Source of the DNA: Betaproteobacteria bacterium
GTDB taxonomy: Bacteria; Pseudomonadota; Gammaproteobacteria; Burkholderiales; Burkholderiaceae_C
NCBI GenBank assembly: GCA_025356445.1
Contig: JANXSZ010000035.1
Coordinates: 34,474-98,473 of the forward strand
Length of the DNA: 64,000 nt
Reading direction: 5' to 3'
Position 1 is the first letter of the stretch, and every line of letters begins with the position of its first letter. The position numbers were made by a program, and so were the translations under genes. The notes beneath the pieces are model-generated. The model ran no database searches and was not told the origin of the DNA. It saw only the letters and a program-made list of their open reading frames with translations. Positions 1 through 8,887 of this stretch are shown here, one piece after another.

Positions 1-667
1 CAATCTGGGTGGGCATTAGTAGCTCTTTATTCAATAGCAAATCCAGTCCGCAAGCGGCCTTGATCTGTGTACGCGTGATGCCGCCAGGGCGCAGCAGCAC
101 AGGCACGCCTCGGGTGCAGTCGATGATGGTGGACTCAATGCCTACGCTGCACGCCCCGCCGTCCAGGATCAGCAGCCCGTCGCCAAACTCTGCCTGAACA
201 TGCGCAGCCGTGGTGGGGCTGACACGGCCAAACTGGTTGGCACTGGGGGCTGCCAAGCCCCGCACGCCCAAGTCGCGGCAGGCTTGCAGCAGCGCCAGTG
301 CCACCGGGTGTGCCGGGCAGCGCAGGCCAATTGAATCTTGCCCACCCGCTGCAGCCTGCGCGGTACCGGGTGCGCGTGGCACGATCAGGGTCAGTGGGCC
401 TGGCCAAAAAGCCTGCATCAGCTGGCGTGCGAAGGTGGGCAGGCGGTCGGCGAAGTGCTCGGCATCTGCCATGTCCGCCACATGGACGATCAGCGGGTGG
501 TCGCTGGGTCGGCCCTTGGCGCTGAAGATTTTGGCGACTGCTGCTGCCTGTGTGGCGTCCGCGGCGAGGCCATAGACGGTTTCGGTGGGCAGGCCGAGCA
601 GCTCACCGCGTTGCAGGGCCTGCGCTGCGGTGGCGATCGCGTCGGGGGTGTTGCCGTCGAGGATCAT
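1..667 (-). CDS. tsaC: L-threonylcarbamoyladenylate synthase (Sua5/YrdC/YciO family), 3' end cut by window
   Basis: About 222 codons are visible and the gene runs off the left edge. The family makes threonylcarbamoyl-AMP from threonine, bicarbonate and ATP in the cytoplasm, for t6A37 in ANN-decoding tRNAs. The N-terminal third carries LPTETVYGLAAD, the family nucleotide-binding signature, followed by KGRPSDHPLIVHV and a later LAAPSANQFG motif. The ATG at 667 overlaps the purK stop as ATGA, so translational coupling in a purE-purK-tsaC operon is likely. No upstream start in this frame is better supported. Family assignment is secure. Whether it is TsaC or a YciO-like paralogue cannot be settled without the C-terminus. 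Confidence 0.88.
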   Translation of the reverse strand, partial: MILDGNTPDAIATAAQALQRGELLGLPTETVYGLAADATQAAAVAKIFSAKGRPSDHPLIVHVADMADAEHFADRLPTFARQLMQAFWPGPLTLIVPRAPGTAQAAAGGQDSIGLRCPAHPVALALLQACRDLGVRGLAAPSANQFGRVSPTTAAHVQAEFGDGLLILDGGACSVGIESTIIDCTRGVPVLLRPGGITRTQIKAACGLDLLLNKELLMPTQI

Positions 668-2040
668 GCGGGTGTCGCAGGGGGCAGATTGCCACCGCCC
701 AGCACCCAGGGCGCAATACCCAGCAGTTGCGCGGCTTGCAGTGCGGTGGCTTGCGTGGCCTCGATCGTTGTGCCGGTGATGTTCAGGTGGCCCATCTTGC
801 GCCCCGGGCTGGCTTTGAGCTTGCCATAGAGGTGCAGGTGTGTGCCGGGCAGGGCGAGCACCGCATCCCAGGCGGGCGTGCCCTTGGCCCACAGGTCGCC
901 CAGCAGGTTGAGCATGATGGCGGGGCTGTGCTGGCGTGGTTGTGTCAATGGCAAACCCGCCAGGGTGCGCACTTGCAGGTCAAACTGCGAGCTGTCACAG
1001 GCGTCCATGCTGTAGTGGCCGCTGTTGTGCGGGCGCGGTGCGATTTCATTGACGACCAAGCCGCCCAGGGCCAAGGCGTCGGGTGAGCCTTCTTGGAGCA
1101 CGAAGAATTCCACGCACAGCACACCGACGTAATTCAAATCGTTTGCTATGGATTTCGCAGCTGCTACAGCCCGCTGGGCCAGCACCGAAGGGATGTTTCC
1201 TTCAAAAACCTGGGTAACGGCCAGGATGCCGTCACGGTGCAGGTTCAGCTGGACAGGGAAATTCACCACCTGCCCATCGCGCCCACGTGCCAGGATGACG
1301 GAGCATTCCGCAGCCAGGGGCAGTTTTTTCTCCAGCACGCAAGGCACGTAGTGCAGGTGTTCCCAGGCCAGGGTCAGCGCCGTGGGGCTGTCAACCGAGG
1401 CTTGTCCCTTGCCGTCGTAGCCCATGCGGGTGGTTTTGACGATGCCGGGGAACAGGCTGGTGTCTACAGCGCGCAGTTGCGCCACGGTTTCGATCAGTGC
1501 GTAAGGCGCGCAGGGCACACCGCAGCGGCCGAAATGGGCTTTTTCCAGGGCGCGGTCTTGGGCGATGGCGACCGCGTCGGCACTGGGGGCGACAGGGCGC
1601 ACTTTGGCCAGCGCCTCCAGCGCAGGCGCAGGCACGTTTTCAAACTCGGTGGTGATGGCGTCGCACTGGGCCGTCAACAGCGCCAGACCGGCTTCGTCCA
1701 GGTAGTCGGTTTGCACATGGCTGTGGCTGACATGCCCAGCAGGGCTGGACGCGTCAGGGTCCAGCACGGCGGTGAAGTAGCCCATGCGCTGTGCGGCGTG
1801 GGCGAACATGCGCCCCAGTTGGCCACCGCCCATCACGCCCAGCGTCATCTGGTGCTCGCCACCCATGGTGCCAGGGCGGCTCTCACGCTGGGGTGCTGGG
1901 GGGGTGTGCAGCGAGATGCCGCCTTCGCTGTTCGTGCTCACCTGGTGGTCTCCCACGTGGGCGATCGGGGCGAGGTGGTCTGGCCATTGCGCATTCGGAA
2001 GATTGCCAGGAAGCAGCACAGGCACAGGTGCGGTGCTCAT
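664..2040 (-). CDS. purK: N5-carboxyaminoimidazole ribonucleotide synthase (PurK)
   Basis: ATP-grasp enzyme that carboxylates AIR to N5-CAIR in de novo purine synthesis; PurE then uses the product. 458 codons from the ATG at 2040. The dinucleotide-fold start [11 protein letters not shown] lies at about residues 68-78. [23 protein letters not shown] and [12 protein letters not shown] follow in the family order. The first 64 residues are Pro/Ser-rich and unlike the compact N-terminus of most homologues. An internal ATG at 1848 would give a standard enzyme of about 394 residues. I keep 2040 because it forms an ATGA overlap with purE. A degenerate copy of the GCTAT repeat family lies inside the gene at 1143-1175. 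Confidence 0.93.
   Translation of the reverse strand: MSTAPVPVLLPGNLPNAQWPDHLAPIAHVGDHQVSTNSEGGISLHTPPAPQRESRPGTMGGEHQMTLGVMGGGQLGRMFAHAAQRMGYFTAVLDPDASSPAGHVSHSHVQTDYLDEAGLALLTAQCDAITTEFENVPAPALEALAKVRPVAPSADAVAIAQDRALEKAHFGRCGVPCAPYALIETVAQLRAVDTSLFPGIVKTTRMGYDGKGQASVDSPTALTLAWEHLHYVPCVLEKKLPLAAECSVILARGRDGQVVNFPVQLNLHRDGILAVTQVFEGNIPSVLAQRAVAAAKSIANDLNYVGVLCVEFFVLQEGSPDALALGGLVVNEIAPRPHNSGHYSMDACDSSQFDLQVRTLAGLPLTQPRQHSPAIMLNLLGDLWAKGTPAWDAVLALPGTHLHLYGKLKASPGRKMGHLNITGTTIEATQATALQAAQLLGIAPWVLGGGNLPPATPA
1143..1175 (+). repeat. Degenerate copy of dispersed GCTAT/ATAGC repeat, inside purK
   Basis: Plus-strand sequence shows GCTAT, a 9-base spacer, AGCTGCTA, then a CGCT block, matching the left half of better copies at 13849 and 41000. 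The gene reads it antisense, as part of an alanine-rich helix just before the [10 protein letters not shown] motif. The match is partial and could be chance. Confidence 0.35.
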
Positions 2041-2528
2041 ACTGGGGGCAGCGTCATGCCACGCGCGGTTTCGGTTTGGGCCTGGCGAAAGGCGTCCAGT
2101 TGGGCTCGCAGGGCGGGGTCACTGCAGGCCAGCATGGCCACGGCAAACAGCGCCGCGTTGGCGGCCCCGGCGGCACCAATGGCGAATGTGGCCACCGGCA
2201 CGCCCTTGGGCATTTGCACAATGCTGTAGAGCGAGTCCACGCCTTGCAGGTGCTTGCTGGCCACGGGCACACCGAGCACCGGTACGGTCGTCTTGGCCGC
2301 CAGCATGCCCGGCAGGTGCGCGGCCCCGCCAGCCCCGGCAATGATGGCGCGCAGGCCGCGCCCTACCGCCGCTTCGGCATAGCTGAACATGTCATCCGGC
2401 ATGCGGTGGGCGGATACCACCTGGGCTTCGTGCGGAATGCCGAAGTGCTGCAAAATTTGTACCGCATGGTGCATGGTTTCCCAGTCAGAACTGGAACCCA
2501 TCACCACGCCAACGAGGGGGGATGTCAT
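2037..2528 (-). CDS. purE: N5-carboxyaminoimidazole ribonucleotide mutase (PurE class I)
   Basis: Converts N5-CAIR, the PurK product, to CAIR. 163 residues is the normal class I length. The active-site loop [10 protein letters not shown] is at residues 10-19, and SAHRMPD and [12 protein letters not shown] follow, with the conserved Ser, Asp and His residues in place. It is the first gene of a leftward purE-purK-tsaC unit, and its TGA overlaps the purK ATG. The 167 bp between it and the divergent gene at 2696 must hold both promoters, but I cannot place -35/-10 boxes with confidence. Confidence 0.96.
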   Translation of the reverse strand: MTSPLVGVVMGSSSDWETMHHAVQILQHFGIPHEAQVVSAHRMPDDMFSYAEAAVGRGLRAIIAGAGGAAHLPGMLAAKTTVPVLGVPVASKHLQGVDSLYSIVQMPKGVPVATFAIGAAGAANAALFAVAMLACSDPALRAQLDAFRQAQTETARGMTLPPV

Positions 2529-2695
2529 AAAGTAGGTGGTCGGTAGGGCGGTTAAGCGGTTGGCCCAAGTTGCCGGATGGCCTGCGCACAGGCCTAGCCC
2601 GTAAACTTGCCGTATTTAAAAGTCAACGAATTTTAAGGTTTCAACCTGAGCCCTTGTTTGAAACATGATTTGAAACATTACCTGAGCACCTTCCG

Positions 2696-3658
2696 ATGAT
2701 TGACGTCACTATGCAAAACTTTGAGGCCGATGTGATCGCGGCCTCTATGACCACCCCCGTTTTGGTGGATTTTTGGGCGCCTTGGTGTGGCCCTTGTAAA
2801 TCCCTCGGCCCCGTGCTGGAAAAGCTGGAAACCGACTACGAAGGCCGTTTTAATCTGGTCAAAATTGACTTTGACAACGAGCAGCAGCTCGCTGGGGCCT
2901 TCGGTGTGCGCAGCATTCCAACCTGTATTCTGGTGGTAAATGGCCAACCGGTGGACGGTTTTACCGGCGCGCTGCCCGAAGGCCAGGTTCGCACCTTCCT
3001 CGACAAGCATGTGCCCGCTGGCGAAGCGCACCAGGCCGCTGACGAGGTTAATGAGGCTGACGATGCCCAAGCGTTGGCCGTTTCCGACCCTGAGCTGGCG
3101 CTGGTCAAGCTGCAAGAAGCCCTGGCGGTGAACCCTGCCAATGACGATGCCCGCTTCGACTACGTGAAGTTGCTCATCAGCCTGGGCTACCTGCCGGAAG
3201 CGCACAGTGCACTGGCCCCTGCGATGGTGCAAATACCGGTGCAACTGCGGTTTGACGCCTTGTTCCAATGGTTGAAAGCCATGGAATTTGTCGCTACAGA
3301 TGCCCGTGCAACGTGGACGGTCCCCCAGTTTGACGCTGAAATCGCTAAAAACAAACGCGACTTCGACACCCGATTCGCCAAAAGCCAGGTGCTGATGGCC
3401 CAAGGCGCGATGATCGAAGCCATGGACGAGCTGCTGGAAATCATCATGCGGGACAAAGCCTGGAACGCACAGGCTCCACGCAAAACCTATGTGGCCATTT
3501 TGGAGTTGCTGACCCCGCCCAAGCCCAAGGCGGTTGCGGATGCTTCGGGCAAAACAGCAGGAGGCATCGAGTTGGCGGGCAAAGCTGCCGTGAAAGAAGA
3601 CCCGCAAGCGGCCCTGGTATCGACCTACCGCCGCCGTCTGAGCATGGTGCTGAACTGA
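2696..3658 (+). CDS. Thioredoxin-like co-chaperone with TPR tail (YbbN/CnoX family)
   Basis: A 320-residue cytoplasmic protein. Residues 1-110 form a thioredoxin fold with an intact WCGPC redox motif near residue 30 and a cis-proline loop (RSIPT). The rest is helical and TPR-like (PELALVKLQEALAVNPAND onward), as in YbbN/CnoX, a chaperedoxin that protects GroEL and DnaK clients under oxidative stress. E. coli CnoX lacks the full CxxC, so this form may be redox active. It is transcribed alone, divergent from purE, and ends just before a bidirectional terminator. The ATG at 2696 gives a standard start; an alternative ATG lies at 2711. Confidence 0.9.
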   Translation: MIDVTMQNFEADVIAASMTTPVLVDFWAPWCGPCKSLGPVLEKLETDYEGRFNLVKIDFDNEQQLAGAFGVRSIPTCILVVNGQPVDGFTGALPEGQVRTFLDKHVPAGEAHQAADEVNEADDAQALAVSDPELALVKLQEALAVNPANDDARFDYVKLLISLGYLPEAHSALAPAMVQIPVQLRFDALFQWLKAMEFVATDARATWTVPQFDAEIAKNKRDFDTRFAKSQVLMAQGAMIEAMDELLEIIMRDKAWNAQAPRKTYVAILELLTPPKPKAVADASGKTAGGIELAGKAAVKEDPQAALVSTYRRRLSMVLN

Positions 3659-3690
3659 CCTGCATCAGCTGGCTTGTGACATGCAGGCAT

Positions 3691-3716
3691 AAAAAAACCG
3701 GCTGAAAAACCGGTTT
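3691..3716. terminator. Bidirectional intrinsic terminator between ybbN-like gene and nfeD
   Basis: Stem AAACCGG (3695-3701) pairs with CCGGTTT (3710-3716) around an 8-base loop. A run of seven A at 3691-3697 gives the U-tract for leftward transcription, and the TTT arm partly serves rightward transcription. It sits between two convergent genes. Confidence 0.8.
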
Positions 3717-3745
3717 GTCATGAGCCATCCGCCGCAGCGCGAAAG

Positions 3746-4180
3746 TCAGTCTTTTTTCTCTTCCAGAATCAGCTTGCCTTCGCGCACTTCACGCACCATG
3801 TACTGGCCGCGATGGGCTTGTGAGCCTTTGGCCAGCTTGGCTTCCCAGTTGCGGCCTTTGAACACCACGTCCACATGGTCGCCTGAATCCCACTGTGAAA
3901 TATGAACCTCGTCGCCATCGTCACTGATGACGCTGTAGCGGGATTCTTCGGCCACTTGCAGCGCTTGGCCTGTAGGTGAGCGGCGCAGCCACCAGAGGCA
4001 GCCACCGCCTACCAGCACGGCGACGATCAGCTCGAACACAAAGCCAAACCCCATCCAGGCAAACAGTGCAGCCATACCGAAACCAATGGCAATGGCCAAC
4101 AAAGTGAATGTCCTCGTCAGCATTTCGAGGAAAACGGCCACCAAGGCCAAAACTACCCAAATCATCAGACTTCCGCTCAC
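3746..4180 (-). CDS. NfeD family membrane protein
   Basis: A 144-residue protein with two or three N-terminal hydrophobic segments (about residues 4-70) and a soluble C-terminal OB-fold-like domain containing the typical GDHVDVVFKGRNWEAKL stretch. NfeD proteins accompany SPFH/stomatin proteins and are thought to act on membrane-domain organisation or quality control; no SPFH partner is visible here. The start is a GTG at 4180 with a strong AAGGAGAAG Shine-Dalgarno about 8 bases upstream, preferred over the ATG at 4165. It converges on the YbbN-like gene. Confidence 0.85.
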   Translation of the reverse strand: MSGSLMIWVVLALVAVFLEMLTRTFTLLAIAIGFGMAALFAWMGFGFVFELIVAVLVGGGCLWWLRRSPTGQALQVAEESRYSVISDDGDEVHISQWDSGDHVDVVFKGRNWEAKLAKGSQAHRGQYMVREVREGKLILEEKKD

Positions 4181-4431
4181 GTGTACTTCTCCTTGTGTTT
4201 GGAACTCAGTGTAAATACTGAGTCAAGGCTGACCATACTGGTTTTTCGGTCAGTTTCCGATCTCTCCTTGGTAATCTCTGCTGTCTGCGAAGGTTAATTT
4301 GTGAAAAACTGTGCAAATGCCAGCTAAACCTATGGCATTGATCTCGCTTTACTGTCGCGTCAAGGTCAACGGTTTTAACTTGTCTTGCAATGGCTGGATT
4401 GTAATCATTTGCCCATTTTCAGGGGGCGTGC

Positions 4432-7400
4432 TCAGTGCCCAGCGTGGCCCGTCATCAGCGTGACATTCCCGCCAGCTGCGGTGGTGTTGACGGTCAGGGT
4501 CTGCTCGGCGCAAAACCGGATCAGATAGTGCGGCCCGCCGGCTTTCGGCCCTGTGCCGCTCAAGCCTTCACCGCCAAACGGCTGCAAGCCCACCACCGCC
4601 CCGATGATGTTGCGGTTGACATACACGTTGCCCGTGTGTGCCAGCGCGGCAAGGGCCTGTGCGCGGCTGTCAATGCGGGTTTGGATGCCCAACGTAAGGC
4701 CATAGCCCAGTTGATTAATCTGAGCGATGACGGCAGCCGGATCGCTCAGCGTGCCACTGCCCCAGCGGACGATATGCAGCACGGGGCCAAAAATCTCCTG
4801 TGTCACGTCGCTGATACCGGCCACCTCAAATGCCTTGGGGGCAATTAAATTGATAGCATTTGTAGCTGATTCAACCTGCTCAAAAATCGGTTTTGCAGTG
4901 CTGTTCAGGCGCGCAACATGCTGCACGATGCCAGTGAATGCCTCGGTGTCTATCACCGGCCCCACGTCGGTGGCCACATCTGCGGGGTTGCCCACGTTCA
5001 ATTCCAGCGCCGCGCCATGCACCATGGCGATCACGCTGTCGGCAATCGCCTCGTGGACGCACAGCAGCCGCAGCGCCGAGCACCGCTGCCCTGCACTGCG
5101 GAAGGCGCTTTGCACCACCGCATCTGCCACCTGCTCGGGCAGCGCGGTGGAGTCCACCAGCATCGCGTTGATGCCGCCTGTCTCGGCAATCAGCGGCGTG
5201 ATGGGGCCGTCTTTCGCCGCCAGGGCGCGGTTGATGATTTTGGCGACCTGGGTTGAACCGGTGAACACCACGCCCGCAATCCCCGGGTGCGTGACCAGCG
5301 CGGCGCCCACCGTCTCTCCTGGGCCATGGAACAGCTGCAATGCGTCCACCGGCACGCCTGCTGCGTGCAACAGTTGGATGGCTGCTGCAGCGATGCCAGG
5401 GGTTTGCTCGGCTGGTTTGGCCAGCACGGTGTTGCCTGTGGCCAATGCTGCAGCGACTTGGCCCATGAAGATGGCCAGCGGGAAATTCCACGGGCTGATG
5501 CACACCCAGGGGCCGCGTGCGGTCAGGCGCAGTGTGTTGCTTTCGCCGGTGATGCCCAAGTTCTCCCCCGCCGCCTGAGCGGGCATCGCCATCGGCTGCA
5601 TCAAGCGTTCTGCTTCAGCGGCGTAGTAGCGCAAAAAGTCCACCGCTTCACGCACTTCCCCGACGGCATCGCCCCAGGTTTTGAAGGCTTCTTTGACCAG
5701 CAGCGCGCAAAAATGCGGCATCTGGGCTTGCAATGCATCGGCCGCGTGGCGCAGCAGGGCCGCACGCGTTGTGACTGGTGTTTTGCTCCAAATTTGATAG
5801 CTGCTCAAGCTCTTGGAAAGGGCGCTGTCGATGGTTTTCACGTCAAACTCGGCCACCACAGGCACCACGGTGGTGGTGTGGGCTGCCAGCAGCGGTGCCA
5901 GCATGCCATGCACGGCCAAATCCAGGCCCTGGCTGTTGCGGCGGGACGGGCCAAACAGATCAGCGGGCAAGGCTACTGCGCTGTCCGCTTCCAGCCTCAG
6001 GGGGGAGATCAGCAGCTCTTCCATGCCCACTGATTCATCTGCCAGCTGGTGGACGAAGGATGAATTCGCCCCGTTTTCCAGCAAGCGCCGCACCAGGTAC
6101 GCCAGCAGGTCTTTGTGTGCGCCGACGGGAGCGTAGACGCGGCAGGCGATGAGGGGGTTTTTCAAAACTTCCCGATAGACGCCTTCGCCCATGCCGTGCA
6201 GGCGCTGCAATTCAAAGCTGGATGTGTTGGATTTCGCAGCCATCTGCAAAATCGCTGCGATGGTGGCGGCGTTGTGCGTTGCAAACTGGGGGTAAATCGC
6301 ATCCGGCACATTCAGCATGGCCTGGGCGCAGGCGAGGTAGGACACATCGGTGTGGTGCTTGTGCGTGAACACCGGGTAGGCGGGCAGACCCAGTTCTTGG
6401 GCACGCTTGATTTCAGCGTCCCAGTACGCGCCTTTGACGAGGCGGCACATCAGGCGAACTTGGTGCTTGCGGGCCAGTGCTGTGACCTGTTCAATCAGTT
6501 CCAGCGCCCGCGTTTGGTAGGCTTGCAGTGCGAGACCCAAGCCGCCCCACTGGGGGTAATGCTGTGCCACTTGGGCGATCAGCGCCTCGAACACATCGAG
6601 CGAGAGCTCCAGCCGGTCAACCTCTTCCGCGTCAATGGTCAGGTTGATATTGGCCTTGGCGGCCTGTTCACACAGCCCCCATACGCGCGGCACCAGCTCG
6701 GCCATCACGCGGGCGTGCTGGGTGTGCTCGTAGCGCGGGTGCAGGGCGCTCAGCTTGATGGAAATACCATCGTTTCGCTCTACTGCGCCTGCTGCATGAG
6801 CTTTGGCAGCTATGGTTTGTATAGCGTTGGTGTAGTTGGCCAGGTAGTGTTGCGCATCGGCTTCGGTGCGCGCGCCTTCGCCCAGCATGTCGTAGCTGAA
6901 GGTGAGTTGCCCCCACGCTGGTTGCTGCGCATACGGCGCTGCCCCCCGAGGGGGCTGTTCCACCTTAGAGCGGCCCGGCGGCGTAACGTTGGCTGTGCGC
7001 TTGCGGGCACTGTCCGCCTCATGCATCGCGTCGGTGATGGTCTGGCCCAGCACAAACTGTTTGCCCAACAGCTGCACCGCCCGTACTGTCGCCGCCACTA
7101 CGGTTTTAGCACCGAGTTGGGTGACCAAGTTGGGCTGGTTGCCGCCTTCATGGGGCAAAAACTTCTTCGACATGGCGATGGCGGCTGACGACAAATTGGC
7201 CAGCATCCCGTCGCTGCCGCCTTCAAAGTCCGCCCGGCCCAGCTGGTCGGCGGTGAGGGCGATGGCAGTTTGCGCATCAGGCACGCGCAGCAAGGCCTCA
7301 GCCAGCCGCATCAGCGCCAAGCCTTCGGCGCTGGAGATGGGGTATTCCTTGAGCAGGCTTTCCATGGCCCAAAACGGCGGCGGGTTGTCGCGCACCGCCT

Positions 7401-7524
7401 GCACCCAGGGTTTGGCGCTGCGGGCTGCGCTGGCCCAGTCAAGTGCGCCACCGTGCAAGACACGCAGGCGCTCAGCCAGGACTTGGGCTTCAGGTCGGTA
7501 GGGAAAGGGCAGGCGGTCTGACAT
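4432..7524 (-). CDS. putA: Bifunctional proline dehydrogenase / L-glutamate gamma-semialdehyde dehydrogenase (PutA, short type)
   Basis: Oxidises proline to glutamate: FAD proline dehydrogenase in the first half (FSYDMLGEGA, SIKLSALHPRYE, RLVKGAYWDAEIK, FATHNA) and NAD-dependent aldehyde dehydrogenase in the second (SPWNFPLAIF, FTGSTQVAK, IAETGG with the general-base Glu, AGQRCSALR with the catalytic Cys). At about 1030 residues it lacks the N-terminal ribbon-helix-helix of the E. coli protein, so it should not bind its own promoter. The ATG at 7524 has an AGAGGA Shine-Dalgarno. About 28 extra residues (around 178-205) come from a GC-rich palindromic insert at 6909-6992. Three stretches resemble the GCTAT repeat family. 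A divergent Lrp-type regulator lies upstream. Confidence 0.95.
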   Translation of the reverse strand: MSDRLPFPYRPEAQVLAERLRVLHGGALDWASAARSAKPWVQAVRDNPPPFWAMESLLKEYPISSAEGLALMRLAEALLRVPDAQTAIALTADQLGRADFEGGSDGMLANLSSAAIAMSKKFLPHEGGNQPNLVTQLGAKTVVAATVRAVQLLGKQFVLGQTITDAMHEADSARKRTANVTPPGRSKVEQPPRGAAPYAQQPAWGQLTFSYDMLGEGARTEADAQHYLANYTNAIQTIAAKAHAAGAVERNDGISIKLSALHPRYEHTQHARVMAELVPRVWGLCEQAAKANINLTIDAEEVDRLELSLDVFEALIAQVAQHYPQWGGLGLALQAYQTRALELIEQVTALARKHQVRLMCRLVKGAYWDAEIKRAQELGLPAYPVFTHKHHTDVSYLACAQAMLNVPDAIYPQFATHNAATIAAILQMAAKSNTSSFELQRLHGMGEGVYREVLKNPLIACRVYAPVGAHKDLLAYLVRRLLENGANSSFVHQLADESVGMEELLISPLRLEADSAVALPADLFGPSRRNSQGLDLAVHGMLAPLLAAHTTTVVPVVAEFDVKTIDSALSKSLSSYQIWSKTPVTTRAALLRHAADALQAQMPHFCALLVKEAFKTWGDAVGEVREAVDFLRYYAAEAERLMQPMAMPAQAAGENLGITGESNTLRLTARGPWVCISPWNFPLAIFMGQVAAALATGNTVLAKPAEQTPGIAAAAIQLLHAAGVPVDALQLFHGPGETVGAALVTHPGIAGVVFTGSTQVAKIINRALAAKDGPITPLIAETGGINAMLVDSTALPEQVADAVVQSAFRSAGQRCSALRLLCVHEAIADSVIAMVHGAALELNVGNPADVATDVGPVIDTEAFTGIVQHVARLNSTAKPIFEQVESATNAINLIAPKAFEVAGISDVTQEIFGPVLHIVRWGSGTLSDPAAVIAQINQLGYGLTLGIQTRIDSRAQALAALAHTGNVYVNRNIIGAVVGLQPFGGEGLSGTGPKAGGPHYLIRFCAEQTLTVNTTAAGGNVTLMTGHAGH
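4842..4869 (+). repeat. GCTAT/ATAGC-type repeat copy inside putA
   Basis: AT-rich block with GATAGC, four bases, then GTAGCTG, in a GC-rich gene. It encodes part of an Ala/Asn/Ile stretch (SATNAINLIAP) in a variable surface segment of the aldehyde dehydrogenase domain. Confidence 0.45.
5790..5838 (+). repeat. GCTAT/ATAGC-type repeat copy inside putA
   Basis: AAATTTGATAGCTGCT followed by a CTTGG...GGGCGCT pair and a TTTT end, the order seen in the copies at 63378 and 13849. putA reads it antisense, at the start of the aldehyde dehydrogenase domain. Confidence 0.55.
6766..6826 (-). repeat. GCTAT-N7-ATAGC repeat copy inside putA
   Basis: A perfect core: GCTAT (6809-6813), 7 bases, ATAGC (6821-6825). 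On the coding strand a CATGCAGC...GGCGC block and a GAGCG segment follow, in the family order. It is read in frame as NAIQTIAAKAHAAG just before the conserved SIKLSALHPRYE motif. Confidence 0.55.
6909..6992 (-). repeat. GC-rich palindromic element inserted in frame in putA
   Basis: An inserted stretch of about 84 bp around the hairpin GCCCCC-CGA-GGGGGC (6941-6955). It encodes about 28 Pro/Gln/Arg/Ala-rich residues between a helix and the invariant FSYDMLGE motif. Other PutA proteins that I know have only a few residues here. Similar GC-rich palindromes are, from memory, dispersed in Comamonadaceae genomes; I could not check this by search. Confidence 0.6.
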
Positions 7525-7629
7525 GGCGAAATCCTCTTTGTGATGAATATGCCTATAGTTCAGCAATTCCAGATGAATTTCTCACTGAAAATAAAGCCTT
7601 GTACCGAATAATCAAACGATAGATGCACC
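7525..7629. promoter_or_regulatory. putA / lrp-type regulator divergent control region
   Basis: A 105-bp AT-rich spacer between two divergent starts, noticeably lower in GC than its surroundings. It must contain both promoters and the likely binding sites of the Lrp-type regulator. Several A/T-rich near-palindromic stretches are visible (around 7555-7615), but I cannot define an operator by eye. Confidence 0.5.
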
Positions 7630-8097
7630 ATGACGCTGCCTGACCTTGACCGCATCGACCTGAAGATTCTGAACCTGTTGCAGCACGATGGCCGCTTGTC
7701 CAACCTCAAATTGGCCGAAGCCGTCACCCTGTCGCCCACTGCCGTGCTGGCCCGCACCCAGCGCTTGAGTCGGGAGGGTTTCATTCTGGGCTATGAGGCC
7801 AGGCTGAAACCGCTCAAACTCGGGCGCGGCATGATGGTGTTCGTCGAGGTGCTGCTGGATCGCACCACGCCGAACGTGTTTGAGCAGTTCAAGGCGGCGA
7901 TGCAGGTGCAAGACGCTATCCTGGAATGCCACATGGTGGCCGGTGGCTTTGATTACCTGCTCAAAACCCGCATGGCCGACATGGCGGCATACCGTGAATT
8001 TGCGGGCACGGTGCTGTGGCAACTGCCTGGGGTGCGCGAGACACGCACCTACGCGGTGATGGAAGAGGTGAAAAACACGACGAGGCTCCCTCTCTAG
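7630..8097 (+). CDS. Lrp/AsnC family transcriptional regulator, probably activator of putA
   Basis: A 155-residue regulator with an N-terminal winged helix (residues about 5-55: LDRIDLKILNLLQHDGR, then a recognition helix in SPTAVLARTQRL) and a C-terminal RAM/AsnC ligand-binding domain (ECHMVAGGFDYLLKTRMADM). It is divergent from putA, the arrangement of PutR-type regulators that switch on proline catabolism when proline is present. Because the PutA here has no DNA-binding domain, this is the obvious candidate for proline control. The specific ligand is an inference from context. Confidence 0.88.
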   Translation: MTLPDLDRIDLKILNLLQHDGRLSNLKLAEAVTLSPTAVLARTQRLSREGFILGYEARLKPLKLGRGMMVFVEVLLDRTTPNVFEQFKAAMQVQDAILECHMVAGGFDYLLKTRMADMAAYREFAGTVLWQLPGVRETRTYAVMEEVKNTTRLPL

Positions 8098-8116
8098 GCG
8101 AGCTGTTGATAGCGCA

Positions 8117-8827
8117 TTAAGTTTTTAACACCCTGGCCCGCTCGCCAAAAATCGCCGTCCCCACCCGTACCATCGTGCTGCCCGCTTGAATGGCGGCGTC
8201 CAGGTCGGCGCTCATGCCCATTGAGAGCGTGTCAAACCCTGCTGCATGCTGGCCCAAGCTGGTTTTTATCTGGTCAAACAGGGCTGCTGCGCGCTTGTGT
8301 ACGGCTAACTGTGCTTCAAATTCAATAGCGGGTTCTGGTATGGTCATGAGGCCACGCAAGGTCAGCCGGGGCAGTGCTGCCACCGCCAGTGCCAAGGCCT
8401 GTGCGTCCTCTGGGGTTACGCCAGATTTGGTGTCGCCGCCGTCGATATTGACCTGCAGGCACACCTGCAAGGGGGGCAAGTCGGCGGGGCGCTGTTCGCT
8501 CAGGCGCTGGGCGATTTTCAGGCGGTCAATGCTGTGAACCCAGTCAAACTGTTCTGCCACAGGCTTTGTTTTGTTGCTTTGGAGCGGGCCAATGCAGTGC
8601 CATTGCAGCGGTAAATCATGCAGAGCGGCGATTTTCTCCAGTGCTTCTTGAATGTAGTTCTCTCCGAACGCGGTAAGTCCGGCCCCGTAAGCCTCGCGCA
8701 GCGCGGATGGGCTTTGCGTTTTGGAGACGGCCAGCAGGGTGACGCTGGCCAGATTGCGTTTTGCCGTGGCGCAGGCTTGGGCAATTTGCGCCTGCACCGT
8801 CTGTAGGTTCTGGGGAATCGTGGTCAT
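8117..8827 (-). CDS. YggS/PROSC family PLP homeostasis protein
   Basis: A 236-residue single-domain protein with a type III PLP-binding barrel. It is thought to buffer pyridoxal phosphate and affect amino-acid pools, without known enzymatic activity. AVSKTQ carries the PLP lysine near the N-terminus; FGENYIQE, WHCIGPLQSNK, VNIDGGDTKSG and LSMGMSADLDAAI follow as in YggS. The ATG at 8827 is chosen over one at 8848, which would extend into the pilT promoter region. It is divergent from pilT, an arrangement common in beta- and gammaproteobacteria. Confidence 0.93.
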   Translation of the reverse strand: MTTIPQNLQTVQAQIAQACATAKRNLASVTLLAVSKTQSPSALREAYGAGLTAFGENYIQEALEKIAALHDLPLQWHCIGPLQSNKTKPVAEQFDWVHSIDRLKIAQRLSEQRPADLPPLQVCLQVNIDGGDTKSGVTPEDAQALALAVAALPRLTLRGLMTIPEPAIEFEAQLAVHKRAAALFDQIKTSLGQHAAGFDTLSMGMSADLDAAIQAGSTMVRVGTAIFGERARVLKT

Positions 8828-8887
8828 AATTGCTTGCAAGCGTACCAAACCCTAGAACTCCCGCTTGCGCAACCCCGAGAGCACACC

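Noticed and set aside
4435..7188. Long plus-strand open frames across putA
   Set aside because: They are antisense shadows of a GC-rich gene, without Shine-Dalgarno sites or family motifs.
8318..8340. Additional GCTAT-type copy in yggS
   Set aside because: Only about ten bases match (AATTCAATAGC) and the protein there has normal length.
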